From Arcuatula senhousia (Eukaryota > Mollusca > Bivalvia > Mytilida > Mytilidae): DNA of 64,000 bases. The stretch spans positions 80,138 to 144,137 of the forward strand of contig CAXARO010000293.1 in assembly GCA_963971305.1 (NCBI GenBank). The letters are read 5' to 3'. Positions 21,201-36,200 of this stretch are shown one piece after another. The position numbers and the translations under genes are program-made. A model generated the notes under the pieces. That model saw only the letters and a program-made list of their open reading frames with translations, did no database searches and had not been told where the DNA came from. Within the stretch, counting starts at the first letter, position 1, and each line of letters opens with the position of its first letter.

Positions 21201-24200
21201 GACCCAAAAATGACAAAAAAATGCAGAACTATTAGACGCGATTGGATTTTTAAGAAATTTACACCGGTCTTTGGTACAGAGTAACCGTATGACCTTGACT
21301 GACTTTTCAAGGTCAAATCAACTTAATGACACTATTCCAACACATTTAAACCATTTAAGGGTCTCAGATATAAAAAATGAAAAAAATGAAAATTTATCCC
21401 CCCTTTTTCCCAAAAATGTGAAATTTGACATTTTTGCACTAAAAGTGGTCAAAACATGTTAAATGTACTACTTTTAATCATATTTAGTCAAAATCAGATG
21501 AAAAAATGTTGACCGGTTCTTATTAAGGTCTTTCACGACTACGGTCGTAAAGACCTTCTAGCAATTCTTCTGATTATTATTATTATTATTATTTTCTTCC
21601 GCCACAAATTTTACTTTTTTGTTTCGCGACATATCATTTCAATACGTAAGGTAGTATACCGGTCATGAAAAACCAATTTAAAAATGAGTCCGCTTAGGGA
21701 AACTATTTTTATTTACGCAGTTATCTCCCCTAAAAAATTAAAGCATGTGTCGCATCTCCTCTTAAACTACAATAAAAACACAAAAATTAAAGCATGCAAT
21801 GTAATAAGGAACTAATAAAGAGGTGAATAGGACAATTTCATAAATTTCAGACTACTTCCTGGTGAAAAATTAAGAGGCGAAAAGTGTCGCGACATAATAA
21901 ATTGCTCAAAATGCAATTTTGAGCTTAACTACATATTATGATCTATTTTTTTCATAAATTTCCATATTTGAGTCAGGTTTTTTTAGTGCTAAACAGTTGT
22001 CTAATGTCTATTCTACCTATTTGACCCAAAAATGACAAAAAAATGCAGAACTATTAGACGCGATTGGATTTTTAAGAAATTTACACCGGTCTTTGGTACA
22101 GAGTAACCGTATGACCTTGACTGACTTTTCAAGGTCAAATCAACTTAATGACACTATTCCAACACATTTAAACCATTTAAGGGTCTCAGATATAAAAAAT
22201 GAAAAAAATGAAAATTTATCCCCCCTTTTTCCCAAAAATGTGAAATTTGACATTTTTGCACTAAAAGTGGTCAAAACATGTTAAATGTACTACTTTTAAT
22301 CATATTTAGTCAAAATCAGATGAAAAAATGTTGACCGGTTCTTATTAAGGTCTTTCACGACTACGGTCGTAAAGACCTTCTAGCAATTCTTCTGATTATT
22401 ATTATTATTATTATTTTCTTCCGCCACAAATTTTACTTTTTTGTTTCGCGACATATCATTTCAATACGTAAGGTAGTATACCGGTCATGAAAAACCAATT
22501 TAAAAATGAGTCCGCTTAGGGAAACTATTTTTATTTACGCAGTTATCTCCCCTAAAAAATTAAAGCATGTGTCGCATCTCCTCTTAAACTACAATAAAAA
22601 CACAAAAATTAAAGCATGCAATGTAATAAGGAACTAATAAAGAGGTGAATAGGACAATTTCATAAATTTCAGACTACTTCCTGGTGAAAAATTAAGAGGC
22701 GAAAAGTGTCGCGACATAATAAATTGCTCAAAATGCAATTTTGAGCTTAACTACATATTATGATCTATTTTTTTCATAAATTTCCATATTTGAGTCAGGT
22801 TTTTTTAGTGCTAAACAGTTGTCTAATGTCTATTCTACCTATTTGACCCAAAAATGACAAAAAAATGCAGAACTATTAGACGCGATTGGATTTTTAAGAA
22901 ATTTACACCGGTCTTTGGTACAGAGTAACCGTATGACCTTGACTGACTTTTCAAGGTCAAATCAACTTAATGACACTATTCCAACACATTTAAACCATTT
23001 AAGGGTCTCAGATATAAAAAATGAAAAAAATGAAAATTTATCCCCCCTTTTTCCCAAAAATGTGAAATTTGACATTTTTGCACTAAAAGTGGTCAAAACA
23101 TGTTAAATGTACTACTTTTAATCATATTTAGTCAAAATCAGATGAAAAAATGTTGACCGGTTCTTATTAAGGTCTTTCACGACTACGGTCGTAAAGACCT
23201 TCTAGCAATTCTTCTGATTATTATTATTATTATTATTTTCTTCCGCCACAAATTTTACTTTTTTGTTTCGCGACATATCATTTCAATACGTAAGGTAGTA
23301 TACCGGTCATGAAAAACCAATTTAAAAATGAGTCCGCTTAGGGAAACTATTTTTATTTACGCAGTTATCTCCCCTAAAAAATTAAAGCATGTGTCGCATC
23401 TCCTCTTAAACTACAATAAAAACACAAAAATTAAAGCATGCAATGTAATAAGGAACTAATAAAGAGGTGAATAGGACAATTTCATAAATTTCAGACTACT
23501 TCCTGGTGAAAAATTAAGAGGCGAAAAGTGTCGCGACATAATAAATTGCTCAAAATGCAATTTTGAGCTTAACTACATATTATGATCTATTTTTTTCATA
23601 AATTTCCATATTTGAGTCAGGTTTTTTTAGTGCTAAACAGTTGTCTAATGTCTATTCTACCTATTTGACCCAAAAATGACAAAAAAATGCAGAACTATTA
23701 GACGCGATTGGATTTTTAAGAAATTTACACCGGTCTTTGGTACAGAGTAACCGTATGACCTTGACTGACTTTTCAAGGTCAAATCAACTTAATGACACTA
23801 TTCCAACACATTTAAACCATTTAAGGGTCTCAGATATAAAAAATGAAAAAAATGAAAATTTATCCCCCCTTTTTCCCAAAAATGTGAAATTTGACATTTT
23901 TGCACTAAAAGTGGTCAAAACATGTTAAATGTACTACTTTTAATCATATTTAGTCAAAATCAGATGAAAAAATGTTGACCGGTTCTTATTAAGGTCTTTC
24001 ACGACTACGGTCGTAAAGACCTTCTAGCAATTCTTCTGATTATTATTATTATTATTATTTTCTTCCGCCACAAATTTTACTTTTTTGTTTCGCGACATAT
24101 CATTTCAATACGTAAGGTAGTATACCGGTCATGAAAAACCAATTTAAAAATGAGTCCGCTTAGGGAAACTATTTTTATTTACGCAGTTATCTCCCCTAAA

Positions 24201-27200
24201 AAATTAAAGCATGTGTCGCATCTCCTCTTAAACTACAATAAAAACACAAAAATTAAAGCATGCAATGTAATAAGGAACTAATAAAGAGGTGAATAGGACA
24301 ATTTCATAAATTTCAGACTACTTCCTGGTGAAAAATTAAGAGGCGAAAAGTGTCGCGACATAATAAATTGCTCAAAATGCAATTTTGAGCTTAACTACAT
24401 ATTATGATCTATTTTTTTCATAAATTTCCATATTTGAGTCAGGTTTTTTTAGTGCTAAACAGTTGTCTAATGTCTATTCTACCTATTTGACCCAAAAATG
24501 ACAAAAAAATGCAGAACTATTAGACGCGATTGGATTTTTAAGAAATTTACACCGGTCTTTGGTACAGAGTAACCGTATGACCTTGACTGACTTTTCAAGG
24601 TCAAATCAACTTAATGACACTATTCCAACACATTTAAACCATTTAAGGGTCTCAGATATAAAAAATGAAAAAAATGAAAATTTATCCCCCCTTTTTCCCA
24701 AAAATGTGAAATTTGACATTTTTGCACTAAAAGTGGTCAAAACATGTTAAATGTACTACTTTTAATCATATTTAGTCAAAATCAGATGAAAAAATGTTGA
24801 CCGGTTCTTATTAAGGTCTTTCACGACTACGGTCGTAAAGACCTTCTAGCAATTCTTCTGATTATTATTATTATTATTATTTTCTTCCGCCACAAATTTT
24901 ACTTTTTTGTTTCGCGACATATCATTTCAATACGTAAGGTAGTATACCGGTCATGAAAAACCAATTTAAAAATGAGTCCGCTTAGGGAAACTATTTTTAT
25001 TTACGCAGTTATCTCCCCTAAAAAATTAAAGCATGTGTCGCATCTCCTCTTAAACTACAATAAAAACACAAAAATTAAAGCATGCAATGTAATAAGGAAC
25101 TAATAAAGAGGTGAATAGGACAATTTCATAAATTTCAGACTACTTCCTGGTGAAAAATTAAGAGGCGAAAAGTGTCGCGACATAATAAATTGCTCAAAAT
25201 GCAATTTTGAGCTTAACTACATATTATGATCTATTTTTTTCATAAATTTCCATATTTGAGTCAGGTTTTTTTAGTGCTAAACAGTTGTCTAATGTCTATT
25301 CTACCTATTTGACCCAAAAATGACAAAAAAATGCAGAACTATTAGACGCGATTGGATTTTTAAGAAATTTACACCGGTCTTTGGTACAGAGTAACCGTAT
25401 GACCTTGACTGACTTTTCAAGGTCAAATCAACTTAATGACACTATTCCAACACATTTAAACCATTTAAGGGTCTCAGATATAAAAAATGAAAAAAATGAA
25501 AATTTATCCCCCCTTTTTCCCAAAAATGTGAAATTTGACATTTTTGCACTAAAAGTGGTCAAAACATGTTAAATGTACTACTTTTAATCATATTTAGTCA
25601 AAATCAGATGAAAAAATGTTGACCGGTTCTTATTAAGGTCTTTCACGACTACGGTCGTAAAGACCTTCTAGCAATTCTTCTGATTATTATTATTATTATT
25701 ATTTTCTTCCGCCACAAATTTTACTTTTTTGTTTCGCGACATATCATTTCAATACGTAAGGTAGTATACCGGTCATGAAAAACCAATTTAAAAATGAGTC
25801 CGCTTAGGGAAACTATTTTTATTTACGCAGTTATCTCCCCTAAAAAATTAAAGCATGTGTCGCATCTCCTCTTAAACTACAATAAAAACACAAAAATTAA
25901 AGCATGCAATGTAATAAGGAACTAATAAAGAGGTGAATAGGACAATTTCATAAATTTCAGACTACTTCCTGGTGAAAAATTAAGAGGCGAAAAGTGTCGC
26001 GACATAATAAATTGCTCAAAATGCAATTTTGAGCTTAACTACATATTATGATCTATTTTTTTCATAAATTTCCATATTTGAGTCAGGTTTTTTTAGTGCT
26101 AAACAGTTGTCTAATGTCTATTCTACCTATTTGACCCAAAAATGACAAAAAAATGCAGAACTATTAGACGCGATTGGATTTTTAAGAAATTTACACCGGT
26201 CTTTGGTACAGAGTAACCGTATGACCTTGACTGACTTTTCAAGGTCAAATCAACTTAATGACACTATTCCAACACATTTAAACCATTTAAGGGTCTCAGA
26301 TATAAAAAATGAAAAAAATGAAAATTTATCCCCCCTTTTTCCCAAAAATGTGAAATTTGACATTTTTGCACTAAAAGTGGTCAAAACATGTTAAATGTAC
26401 TACTTTTAATCATATTTAGTCAAAATCAGATGAAAAAATGTTGACCGGTTCTTATTAAGGTCTTTCACGACTACGGTCGTAAAGACCTTCTAGCAATTCT
26501 TCTGATTATTATTATTATTATTATTTTCTTCCGCCACAAATTTTACTTTTTTGTTTCGCGACATATCATTTCAATACGTAAGGTAGTATACCGGTCATGA
26601 AAAACCAATTTAAAAATGAGTCCGCTTAGGGAAACTATTTTTATTTACGCAGTTATCTCCCCTAAAAAATTAAAGCATGTGTCGCATCTCCTCTTAAACT
26701 ACAATAAAAACACAAAAATTAAAGCATGCAATGTAATAAGGAACTAATAAAGAGGTGAATAGGACAATTTCATAAATTTCAGACTACTTCCTGGTGAAAA
26801 ATTAAGAGGCGAAAAGTGTCGCGACATAATAAATTGCTCAAAATGCAATTTTGAGCTTAACTACATATTATGATCTATTTTTTTCATAAATTTCCATATT
26901 TGAGTCAGGTTTTTTTAGTGCTAAACAGTTGTCTAATGTCTATTCTACCTATTTGACCCAAAAATGACAAAAAAATGCAGAACTATTAGACGCGATTGGA
27001 TTTTTAAGAAATTTACACCGGTCTTTGGTACAGAGTAACCGTATGACCTTGACTGACTTTTCAAGGTCAAATCAACTTAATGACACTATTCCAACACATT
27101 TAAACCATTTAAGGGTCTCAGATATAAAAAATGAAAAAAATGAAAATTTATCCCCCCTTTTTCCCAAAAATGTGAAATTTGACATTTTTGCACTAAAAGT

Positions 27201-30200
27201 GGTCAAAACATGTTAAATGTACTACTTTTAATCATATTTAGTCAAAATCAGATGAAAAAATGTTGACCGGTTCTTATTAAGGTCTTTCACGACTACGGTC
27301 GTAAAGACCTTCTAGCAATTCTTCTGATTATTATTATTATTATTATTTTCTTCCGCCACAAATTTTACTTTTTTGTTTCGCGACATATCATTTCAATACG
27401 TAAGGTAGTATACCGGTCATGAAAAACCAATTTAAAAATGAGTCCGCTTAGGGAAACTATTTTTATTTACGCAGTTATCTCCCCTAAAAAATTAAAGCAT
27501 GTGTCGCATCTCCTCTTAAACTACAATAAAAACACAAAAATTAAAGCATGCAATGTAATAAGGAACTAATAAAGAGGTGAATAGGACAATTTCATAAATT
27601 TCAGACTACTTCCTGGTGAAAAATTAAGAGGCGAAAAGTGTCGCGACATAATAAATTGCTCAAAATGCAATTTTGAGCTTAACTACATATTATGATCTAT
27701 TTTTTTCATAAATTTCCATATTTGAGTCAGGTTTTTTTAGTGCTAAACAGTTGTCTAATGTCTATTCTACCTATTTGACCCAAAAATGACAAAAAAATGC
27801 AGAACTATTAGACGCGATTGGATTTTTAAGAAATTTACACCGGTCTTTGGTACAGAGTAACCGTATGACCTTGACTGACTTTTCAAGGTCAAATCAACTT
27901 AATGACACTATTCCAACACATTTAAACCATTTAAGGGTCTCAGATATAAAAAATGAAAAAAATGAAAATTTATCCCCCCTTTTTCCCAAAAATGTGAAAT
28001 TTGACATTTTTGCACTAAAAGTGGTCAAAACATGTTAAATGTACTACTTTTAATCATATTTAGTCAAAATCAGATGAAAAAATGTTGACCGGTTCTTATT
28101 AAGGTCTTTCACGACTACGGTCGTAAAGACCTTCTAGCAATTCTTCTGATTATTATTATTATTATTATTTTCTTCCGCCACAAATTTTACTTTTTTGTTT
28201 CGCGACATATCATTTCAATACGTAAGGTAGTATACCGGTCATGAAAAACCAATTTAAAAATGAGTCCGCTTAGGGAAACTATTTTTATTTACGCAGTTAT
28301 CTCCCCTAAAAAATTAAAGCATGTGTCGCATCTCCTCTTAAACTACAATAAAAACACAAAAATTAAAGCATGCAATGTAATAAGGAACTAATAAAGAGGT
28401 GAATAGGACAATTTCATAAATTTCAGACTACTTCCTGGTGAAAAATTAAGAGGCGAAAAGTGTCGCGACATAATAAATTGCTCAAAATGCAATTTTGAGC
28501 TTAACTACATATTATGATCTATTTTTTTCATAAATTTCCATATTTGAGTCAGGTTTTTTTAGTGCTAAACAGTTGTCTAATGTCTATTCTACCTATTTGA
28601 CCCAAAAATGACAAAAAAATGCAGAACTATTAGACGCGATTGGATTTTTAAGAAATTTACACCGGTCTTTGGTACAGAGTAACCGTATGACCTTGACTGA
28701 CTTTTCAAGGTCAAATCAACTTAATGACACTATTCCAACACATTTAAACCATTTAAGGGTCTCAGATATAAAAAATGAAAAAAATGAAAATTTATCCCCC
28801 CTTTTTCCCAAAAATGTGAAATTTGACATTTTTGCACTAAAAGTGGTCAAAACATGTTAAATGTACTACTTTTAATCATATTTAGTCAAAATCAGATGAA
28901 AAAATGTTGACCGGTTCTTATTAAGGTCTTTCACGACTACGGTCGTAAAGACCTTCTAGCAATTCTTCTGATTATTATTATTATTATTATTTTCTTCCGC
29001 CACAAATTTTACTTTTTTGTTTCGCGACATATCATTTCAATACGTAAGGTAGTATACCGGTCATGAAAAACCAATTTAAAAATGAGTCCGCTTAGGGAAA
29101 CTATTTTTATTTACGCAGTTATCTCCCCTAAAAAATTAAAGCATGTGTCGCATCTCCTCTTAAACTACAATAAAAACACAAAAATTAAAGCATGCAATGT
29201 AATAAGGAACTAATAAAGAGGTGAATAGGACAATTTCATAAATTTCAGACTACTTCCTGGTGAAAAATTAAGAGGCGAAAAGTGTCGCGACATAATAAAT
29301 TGCTCAAAATGCAATTTTGAGCTTAACTACATATTATGATCTATTTTTTTCATAAATTTCCATATTTGAGTCAGGTTTTTTTAGTGCTAAACAGTTGTCT
29401 AATGTCTATTCTACCTATTTGACCCAAAAATGACAAAAAAATGCAGAACTATTAGACGCGATTGGATTTTTAAGAAATTTACACCGGTCTTTGGTACAGA
29501 GTAACCGTATGACCTTGACTGACTTTTCAAGGTCAAATCAACTTAATGACACTATTCCAACACATTTAAACCATTTAAGGGTCTCAGATATAAAAAATGA
29601 AAAAAATGAAAATTTATCCCCCCTTTTTCCCAAAAATGTGAAATTTGACATTTTTGCACTAAAAGTGGTCAAAACATGTTAAATGTACTACTTTTAATCA
29701 TATTTAGTCAAAATCAGATGAAAAAATGTTGACCGGTTCTTATTAAGGTCTTTCACGACTACGGTCGTAAAGACCTTCTAGCAATTCTTCTGATTATTAT
29801 TATTATTATTATTTTCTTCCGCCACAAATTTTACTTTTTTGTTTCGCGACATATCATTTCAATACGTAAGGTAGTATACCGGTCATGAAAAACCAATTTA
29901 AAAATGAGTCCGCTTAGGGAAACTATTTTTATTTACGCAGTTATCTCCCCTAAAAAATTAAAGCATGTGTCGCATCTCCTCTTAAACTACAATAAAAACA
30001 CAAAAATTAAAGCATGCAATGTAATAAGGAACTAATAAAGAGGTGAATAGGACAATTTCATAAATTTCAGACTACTTCCTGGTGAAAAATTAAGAGGCGA
30101 AAAGTGTCGCGACATAATAAATTGCTCAAAATGCAATTTTGAGCTTAACTACATATTATGATCTATTTTTTTCATAAATTTCCATATTTGAGTCAGGTTT

Positions 30201-33200
30201 TTTTAGTGCTAAACAGTTGTCTAATGTCTATTCTACCTATTTGACCCAAAAATGACAAAAAAATGCAGAACTATTAGACGCGATTGGATTTTTAAGAAAT
30301 TTACACCGGTCTTTGGTACAGAGTAACCGTATGACCTTGACTGACTTTTCAAGGTCAAATCAACTTAATGACACTATTCCAACACATTTAAACCATTTAA
30401 GGGTCTCAGATATAAAAAATGAAAAAAATGAAAATTTATCCCCCCTTTTTCCCAAAAATGTGAAATTTGACATTTTTGCACTAAAAGTGGTCAAAACATG
30501 TTAAATGTACTACTTTTAATCATATTTAGTCAAAATCAGATGAAAAAATGTTGACCGGTTCTTATTAAGGTCTTTCACGACTACGGTCGTAAAGACCTTC
30601 TAGCAATTCTTCTGATTATTATTATTATTATTATTTTCTTCCGCCACAAATTTTACTTTTTTGTTTCGCGACATATCATTTCAATACGTAAGGTAGTATA
30701 CCGGTCATGAAAAACCAATTTAAAAATGAGTCCGCTTAGGGAAACTATTTTTATTTACGCAGTTATCTCCCCTAAAAAATTAAAGCATGTGTCGCATCTC
30801 CTCTTAAACTACAATAAAAACACAAAAATTAAAGCATGCAATGTAATAAGGAACTAATAAAGAGGTGAATAGGACAATTTCATAAATTTCAGACTACTTC
30901 CTGGTGAAAAATTAAGAGGCGAAAAGTGTCGCGACATAATAAATTGCTCAAAATGCAATTTTGAGCTTAACTACATATTATGATCTATTTTTTTCATAAA
31001 TTTCCATATTTGAGTCAGGTTTTTTTAGTGCTAAACAGTTGTCTAATGTCTATTCTACCTATTTGACCCAAAAATGACAAAAAAATGCAGAACTATTAGA
31101 CGCGATTGGATTTTTAAGAAATTTACACCGGTCTTTGGTACAGAGTAACCGTATGACCTTGACTGACTTTTCAAGGTCAAATCAACTTAATGACACTATT
31201 CCAACACATTTAAACCATTTAAGGGTCTCAGATATAAAAAATGAAAAAAATGAAAATTTATCCCCCCTTTTTCCCAAAAATGTGAAATTTGACATTTTTG
31301 CACTAAAAGTGGTCAAAACATGTTAAATGTACTACTTTTAATCATATTTAGTCAAAATCAGATGAAAAAATGTTGACCGGTTCTTATTAAGGTCTTTCAC
31401 GACTACGGTCGTAAAGACCTTCTAGCAATTCTTCTGATTATTATTATTATTATTATTTTCTTCCGCCACAAATTTTACTTTTTTGTTTCGCGACATATCA
31501 TTTCAATACGTAAGGTAGTATACCGGTCATGAAAAACCAATTTAAAAATGAGTCCGCTTAGGGAAACTATTTTTATTTACGCAGTTATCTCCCCTAAAAA
31601 ATTAAAGCATGTGTCGCATCTCCTCTTAAACTACAATAAAAACACAAAAATTAAAGCATGCAATGTAATAAGGAACTAATAAAGAGGTGAATAGGACAAT
31701 TTCATAAATTTCAGACTACTTCCTGGTGAAAAATTAAGAGGCGAAAAGTGTCGCGACATAATAAATTGCTCAAAATGCAATTTTGAGCTTAACTACATAT
31801 TATGATCTATTTTTTTCATAAATTTCCATATTTGAGTCAGGTTTTTTTAGTGCTAAACAGTTGTCTAATGTCTATTCTACCTATTTGACCCAAAAATGAC
31901 AAAAAAATGCAGAACTATTAGACGCGATTGGATTTTTAAGAAATTTACACCGGTCTTTGGTACAGAGTAACCGTATGACCTTGACTGACTTTTCAAGGTC
32001 AAATCAACTTAATGACACTATTCCAACACATTTAAACCATTTAAGGGTCTCAGATATAAAAAATGAAAAAAATGAAAATTTATCCCCCCTTTTTCCCAAA
32101 AATGTGAAATTTGACATTTTTGCACTAAAAGTGGTCAAAACATGTTAAATGTACTACTTTTAATCATATTTAGTCAAAATCAGATGAAAAAATGTTGACC
32201 GGTTCTTATTAAGGTCTTTCACGACTACGGTCGTAAAGACCTTCTAGCAATTCTTCTGATTATTATTATTATTATTATTTTCTTCCGCCACAAATTTTAC
32301 TTTTTTGTTTCGCGACATATCATTTCAATACGTAAGGTAGTATACCGGTCATGAAAAACCAATTTAAAAATGAGTCCGCTTAGGGAAACTATTTTTATTT
32401 ACGCAGTTATCTCCCCTAAAAAATTAAAGCATGTGTCGCATCTCCTCTTAAACTACAATAAAAACACAAAAATTAAAGCATGCAATGTAATAAGGAACTA
32501 ATAAAGAGGTGAATAGGACAATTTCATAAATTTCAGACTACTTCCTGGTGAAAAATTAAGAGGCGAAAAGTGTCGCGACATAATAAATTGCTCAAAATGC
32601 AATTTTGAGCTTAACTACATATTATGATCTATTTTTTTCATAAATTTCCATATTTGAGTCAGGTTTTTTTAGTGCTAAACAGTTGTCTAATGTCTATTCT
32701 ACCTATTTGACCCAAAAATGACAAAAAAATGCAGAACTATTAGACGCGATTGGATTTTTAAGAAATTTACACCGGTCTTTGGTACAGAGTAACCGTATGA
32801 CCTTGACTGACTTTTCAAGGTCAAATCAACTTAATGACACTATTCCAACACATTTAAACCATTTAAGGGTCTCAGATATAAAAAATGAAAAAAATGAAAA
32901 TTTATCCCCCCTTTTTCCCAAAAATGTGAAATTTGACATTTTTGCACTAAAAGTGGTCAAAACATGTTAAATGTACTACTTTTAATCATATTTAGTCAAA
33001 ATCAGATGAAAAAATGTTGACCGGTTCTTATTAAGGTCTTTCACGACTACGGTCGTAAAGACCTTCTAGCAATTCTTCTGATTATTATTATTATTATTAT
33101 TTTCTTCCGCCACAAATTTTACTTTTTTGTTTCGCGACATATCATTTCAATACGTAAGGTAGTATACCGGTCATGAAAAACCAATTTAAAAATGAGTCCG

Positions 33201-36200
33201 CTTAGGGAAACTATTTTTATTTACGCAGTTATCTCCCCTAAAAAATTAAAGCATGTGTCGCATCTCCTCTTAAACTACAATAAAAACACAAAAATTAAAG
33301 CATGCAATGTAATAAGGAACTAATAAAGAGGTGAATAGGACAATTTCATAAATTTCAGACTACTTCCTGGTGAAAAATTAAGAGGCGAAAAGTGTCGCGA
33401 CATAATAAATTGCTCAAAATGCAATTTTGAGCTTAACTACATATTATGATCTATTTTTTTCATAAATTTCCATATTTGAGTCAGGTTTTTTTAGTGCTAA
33501 ACAGTTGTCTAATGTCTATTCTACCTATTTGACCCAAAAATGACAAAAAAATGCAGAACTATTAGACGCGATTGGATTTTTAAGAAATTTACACCGGTCT
33601 TTGGTACAGAGTAACCGTATGACCTTGACTGACTTTTCAAGGTCAAATCAACTTAATGACACTATTCCAACACATTTAAACCATTTAAGGGTCTCAGATA
33701 TAAAAAATGAAAAAAATGAAAATTTATCCCCCCTTTTTCCCAAAAATGTGAAATTTGACATTTTTGCACTAAAAGTGGTCAAAACATGTTAAATGTACTA
33801 CTTTTAATCATATTTAGTCAAAATCAGATGAAAAAATGTTGACCGGTTCTTATTAAGGTCTTTCACGACTACGGTCGTAAAGACCTTCTAGCAATTCTTC
33901 TGATTATTATTATTATTATTATTTTCTTCCGCCACAAATTTTACTTTTTTGTTTCGCGACATATCATTTCAATACGTAAGGTAGTATACCGGTCATGAAA
34001 AACCAATTTAAAAATGAGTCCGCTTAGGGAAACTATTTTTATTTACGCAGTTATCTCCCCTAAAAAATTAAAGCATGTGTCGCATCTCCTCTTAAACTAC
34101 AATAAAAACACAAAAATTAAAGCATGCAATGTAATAAGGAACTAATAAAGAGGTGAATAGGACAATTTCATAAATTTCAGACTACTTCCTGGTGAAAAAT
34201 TAAGAGGCGAAAAGTGTCGCGACATAATAAATTGCTCAAAATGCAATTTTGAGCTTAACTACATATTATGATCTATTTTTTTCATAAATTTCCATATTTG
34301 AGTCAGGTTTTTTTAGTGCTAAACAGTTGTCTAATGTCTATTCTACCTATTTGACCCAAAAATGACAAAAAAATGCAGAACTATTAGACGCGATTGGATT
34401 TTTAAGAAATTTACACCGGTCTTTGGTACAGAGTAACCGTATGACCTTGACTGACTTTTCAAGGTCAAATCAACTTAATGACACTATTCCAACACATTTA
34501 AACCATTTAAGGGTCTCAGATATAAAAAATGAAAAAAATGAAAATTTATCCCCCCTTTTTCCCAAAAATGTGAAATTTGACATTTTTGCACTAAAAGTGG
34601 TCAAAACATGTTAAATGTACTACTTTTAATCATATTTAGTCAAAATCAGATGAAAAAATGTTGACCGGTTCTTATTAAGGTCTTTCACGACTACGGTCGT
34701 AAAGACCTTCTAGCAATTCTTCTGATTATTATTATTATTATTATTTTCTTCCGCCACAAATTTTACTTTTTTGTTTCGCGACATATCATTTCAATACGTA
34801 AGGTAGTATACCGGTCATGAAAAACCAATTTAAAAATGAGTCCGCTTAGGGAAACTATTTTTATTTACGCAGTTATCTCCCCTAAAAAATTAAAGCATGT
34901 GTCGCATCTCCTCTTAAACTACAATAAAAACACAAAAATTAAAGCATGCAATGTAATAAGGAACTAATAAAGAGGTGAATAGGACAATTTCATAAATTTC
35001 AGACTACTTCCTGGTGAAAAATTAAGAGGCGAAAAGTGTCGCGACATAATAAATTGCTCAAAATGCAATTTTGAGCTTAACTACATATTATGATCTATTT
35101 TTTTCATAAATTTCCATATTTGAGTCAGGTTTTTTTAGTGCTAAACAGTTGTCTAATGTCTATTCTACCTATTTGACCCAAAAATGACAAAAAAATGCAG
35201 AACTATTAGACGCGATTGGATTTTTAAGAAATTTACACCGGTCTTTGGTACAGAGTAACCGTATGACCTTGACTGACTTTTCAAGGTCAAATCAACTTAA
35301 TGACACTATTCCAACACATTTAAACCATTTAAGGGTCTCAGATATAAAAAATGAAAAAAATGAAAATTTATCCCCCCTTTTTCCCAAAAATGTGAAATTT
35401 GACATTTTTGCACTAAAAGTGGTCAAAACATGTTAAATGTACTACTTTTAATCATATTTAGTCAAAATCAGATGAAAAAATGTTGACCGGTTCTTATTAA
35501 GGTCTTTCACGACTACGGTCGTAAAGACCTTCTAGCAATTCTTCTGATTATTATTATTATTATTATTTTCTTCCGCCACAAATTTTACTTTTTTGTTTCG
35601 CGACATATCATTTCAATACGTAAGGTAGTATACCGGTCATGAAAAACCAATTTAAAAATGAGTCCGCTTAGGGAAACTATTTTTATTTACGCAGTTATCT
35701 CCCCTAAAAAATTAAAGCATGTGTCGCATCTCCTCTTAAACTACAATAAAAACACAAAAATTAAAGCATGCAATGTAATAAGGAACTAATAAAGAGGTGA
35801 ATAGGACAATTTCATAAATTTCAGACTACTTCCTGGTGAAAAATTAAGAGGCGAAAAGTGTCGCGACATAATAAATTGCTCAAAATGCAATTTTGAGCTT
35901 AACTACATATTATGATCTATTTTTTTCATAAATTTCCATATTTGAGTCAGGTTTTTTTAGTGCTAAACAGTTGTCTAATGTCTATTCTACCTATTTGACC
36001 CAAAAATGACAAAAAAATGCAGAACTATTAGACGCGATTGGATTTTTAAGAAATTTACACCGGTCTTTGGTACAGAGTAACCGTATGACCTTGACTGACT
36101 TTTCAAGGTCAAATCAACTTAATGACACTATTCCAACACATTTAAACCATTTAAGGGTCTCAGATATAAAAAATGAAAAAAATGAAAATTTATCCCCCCT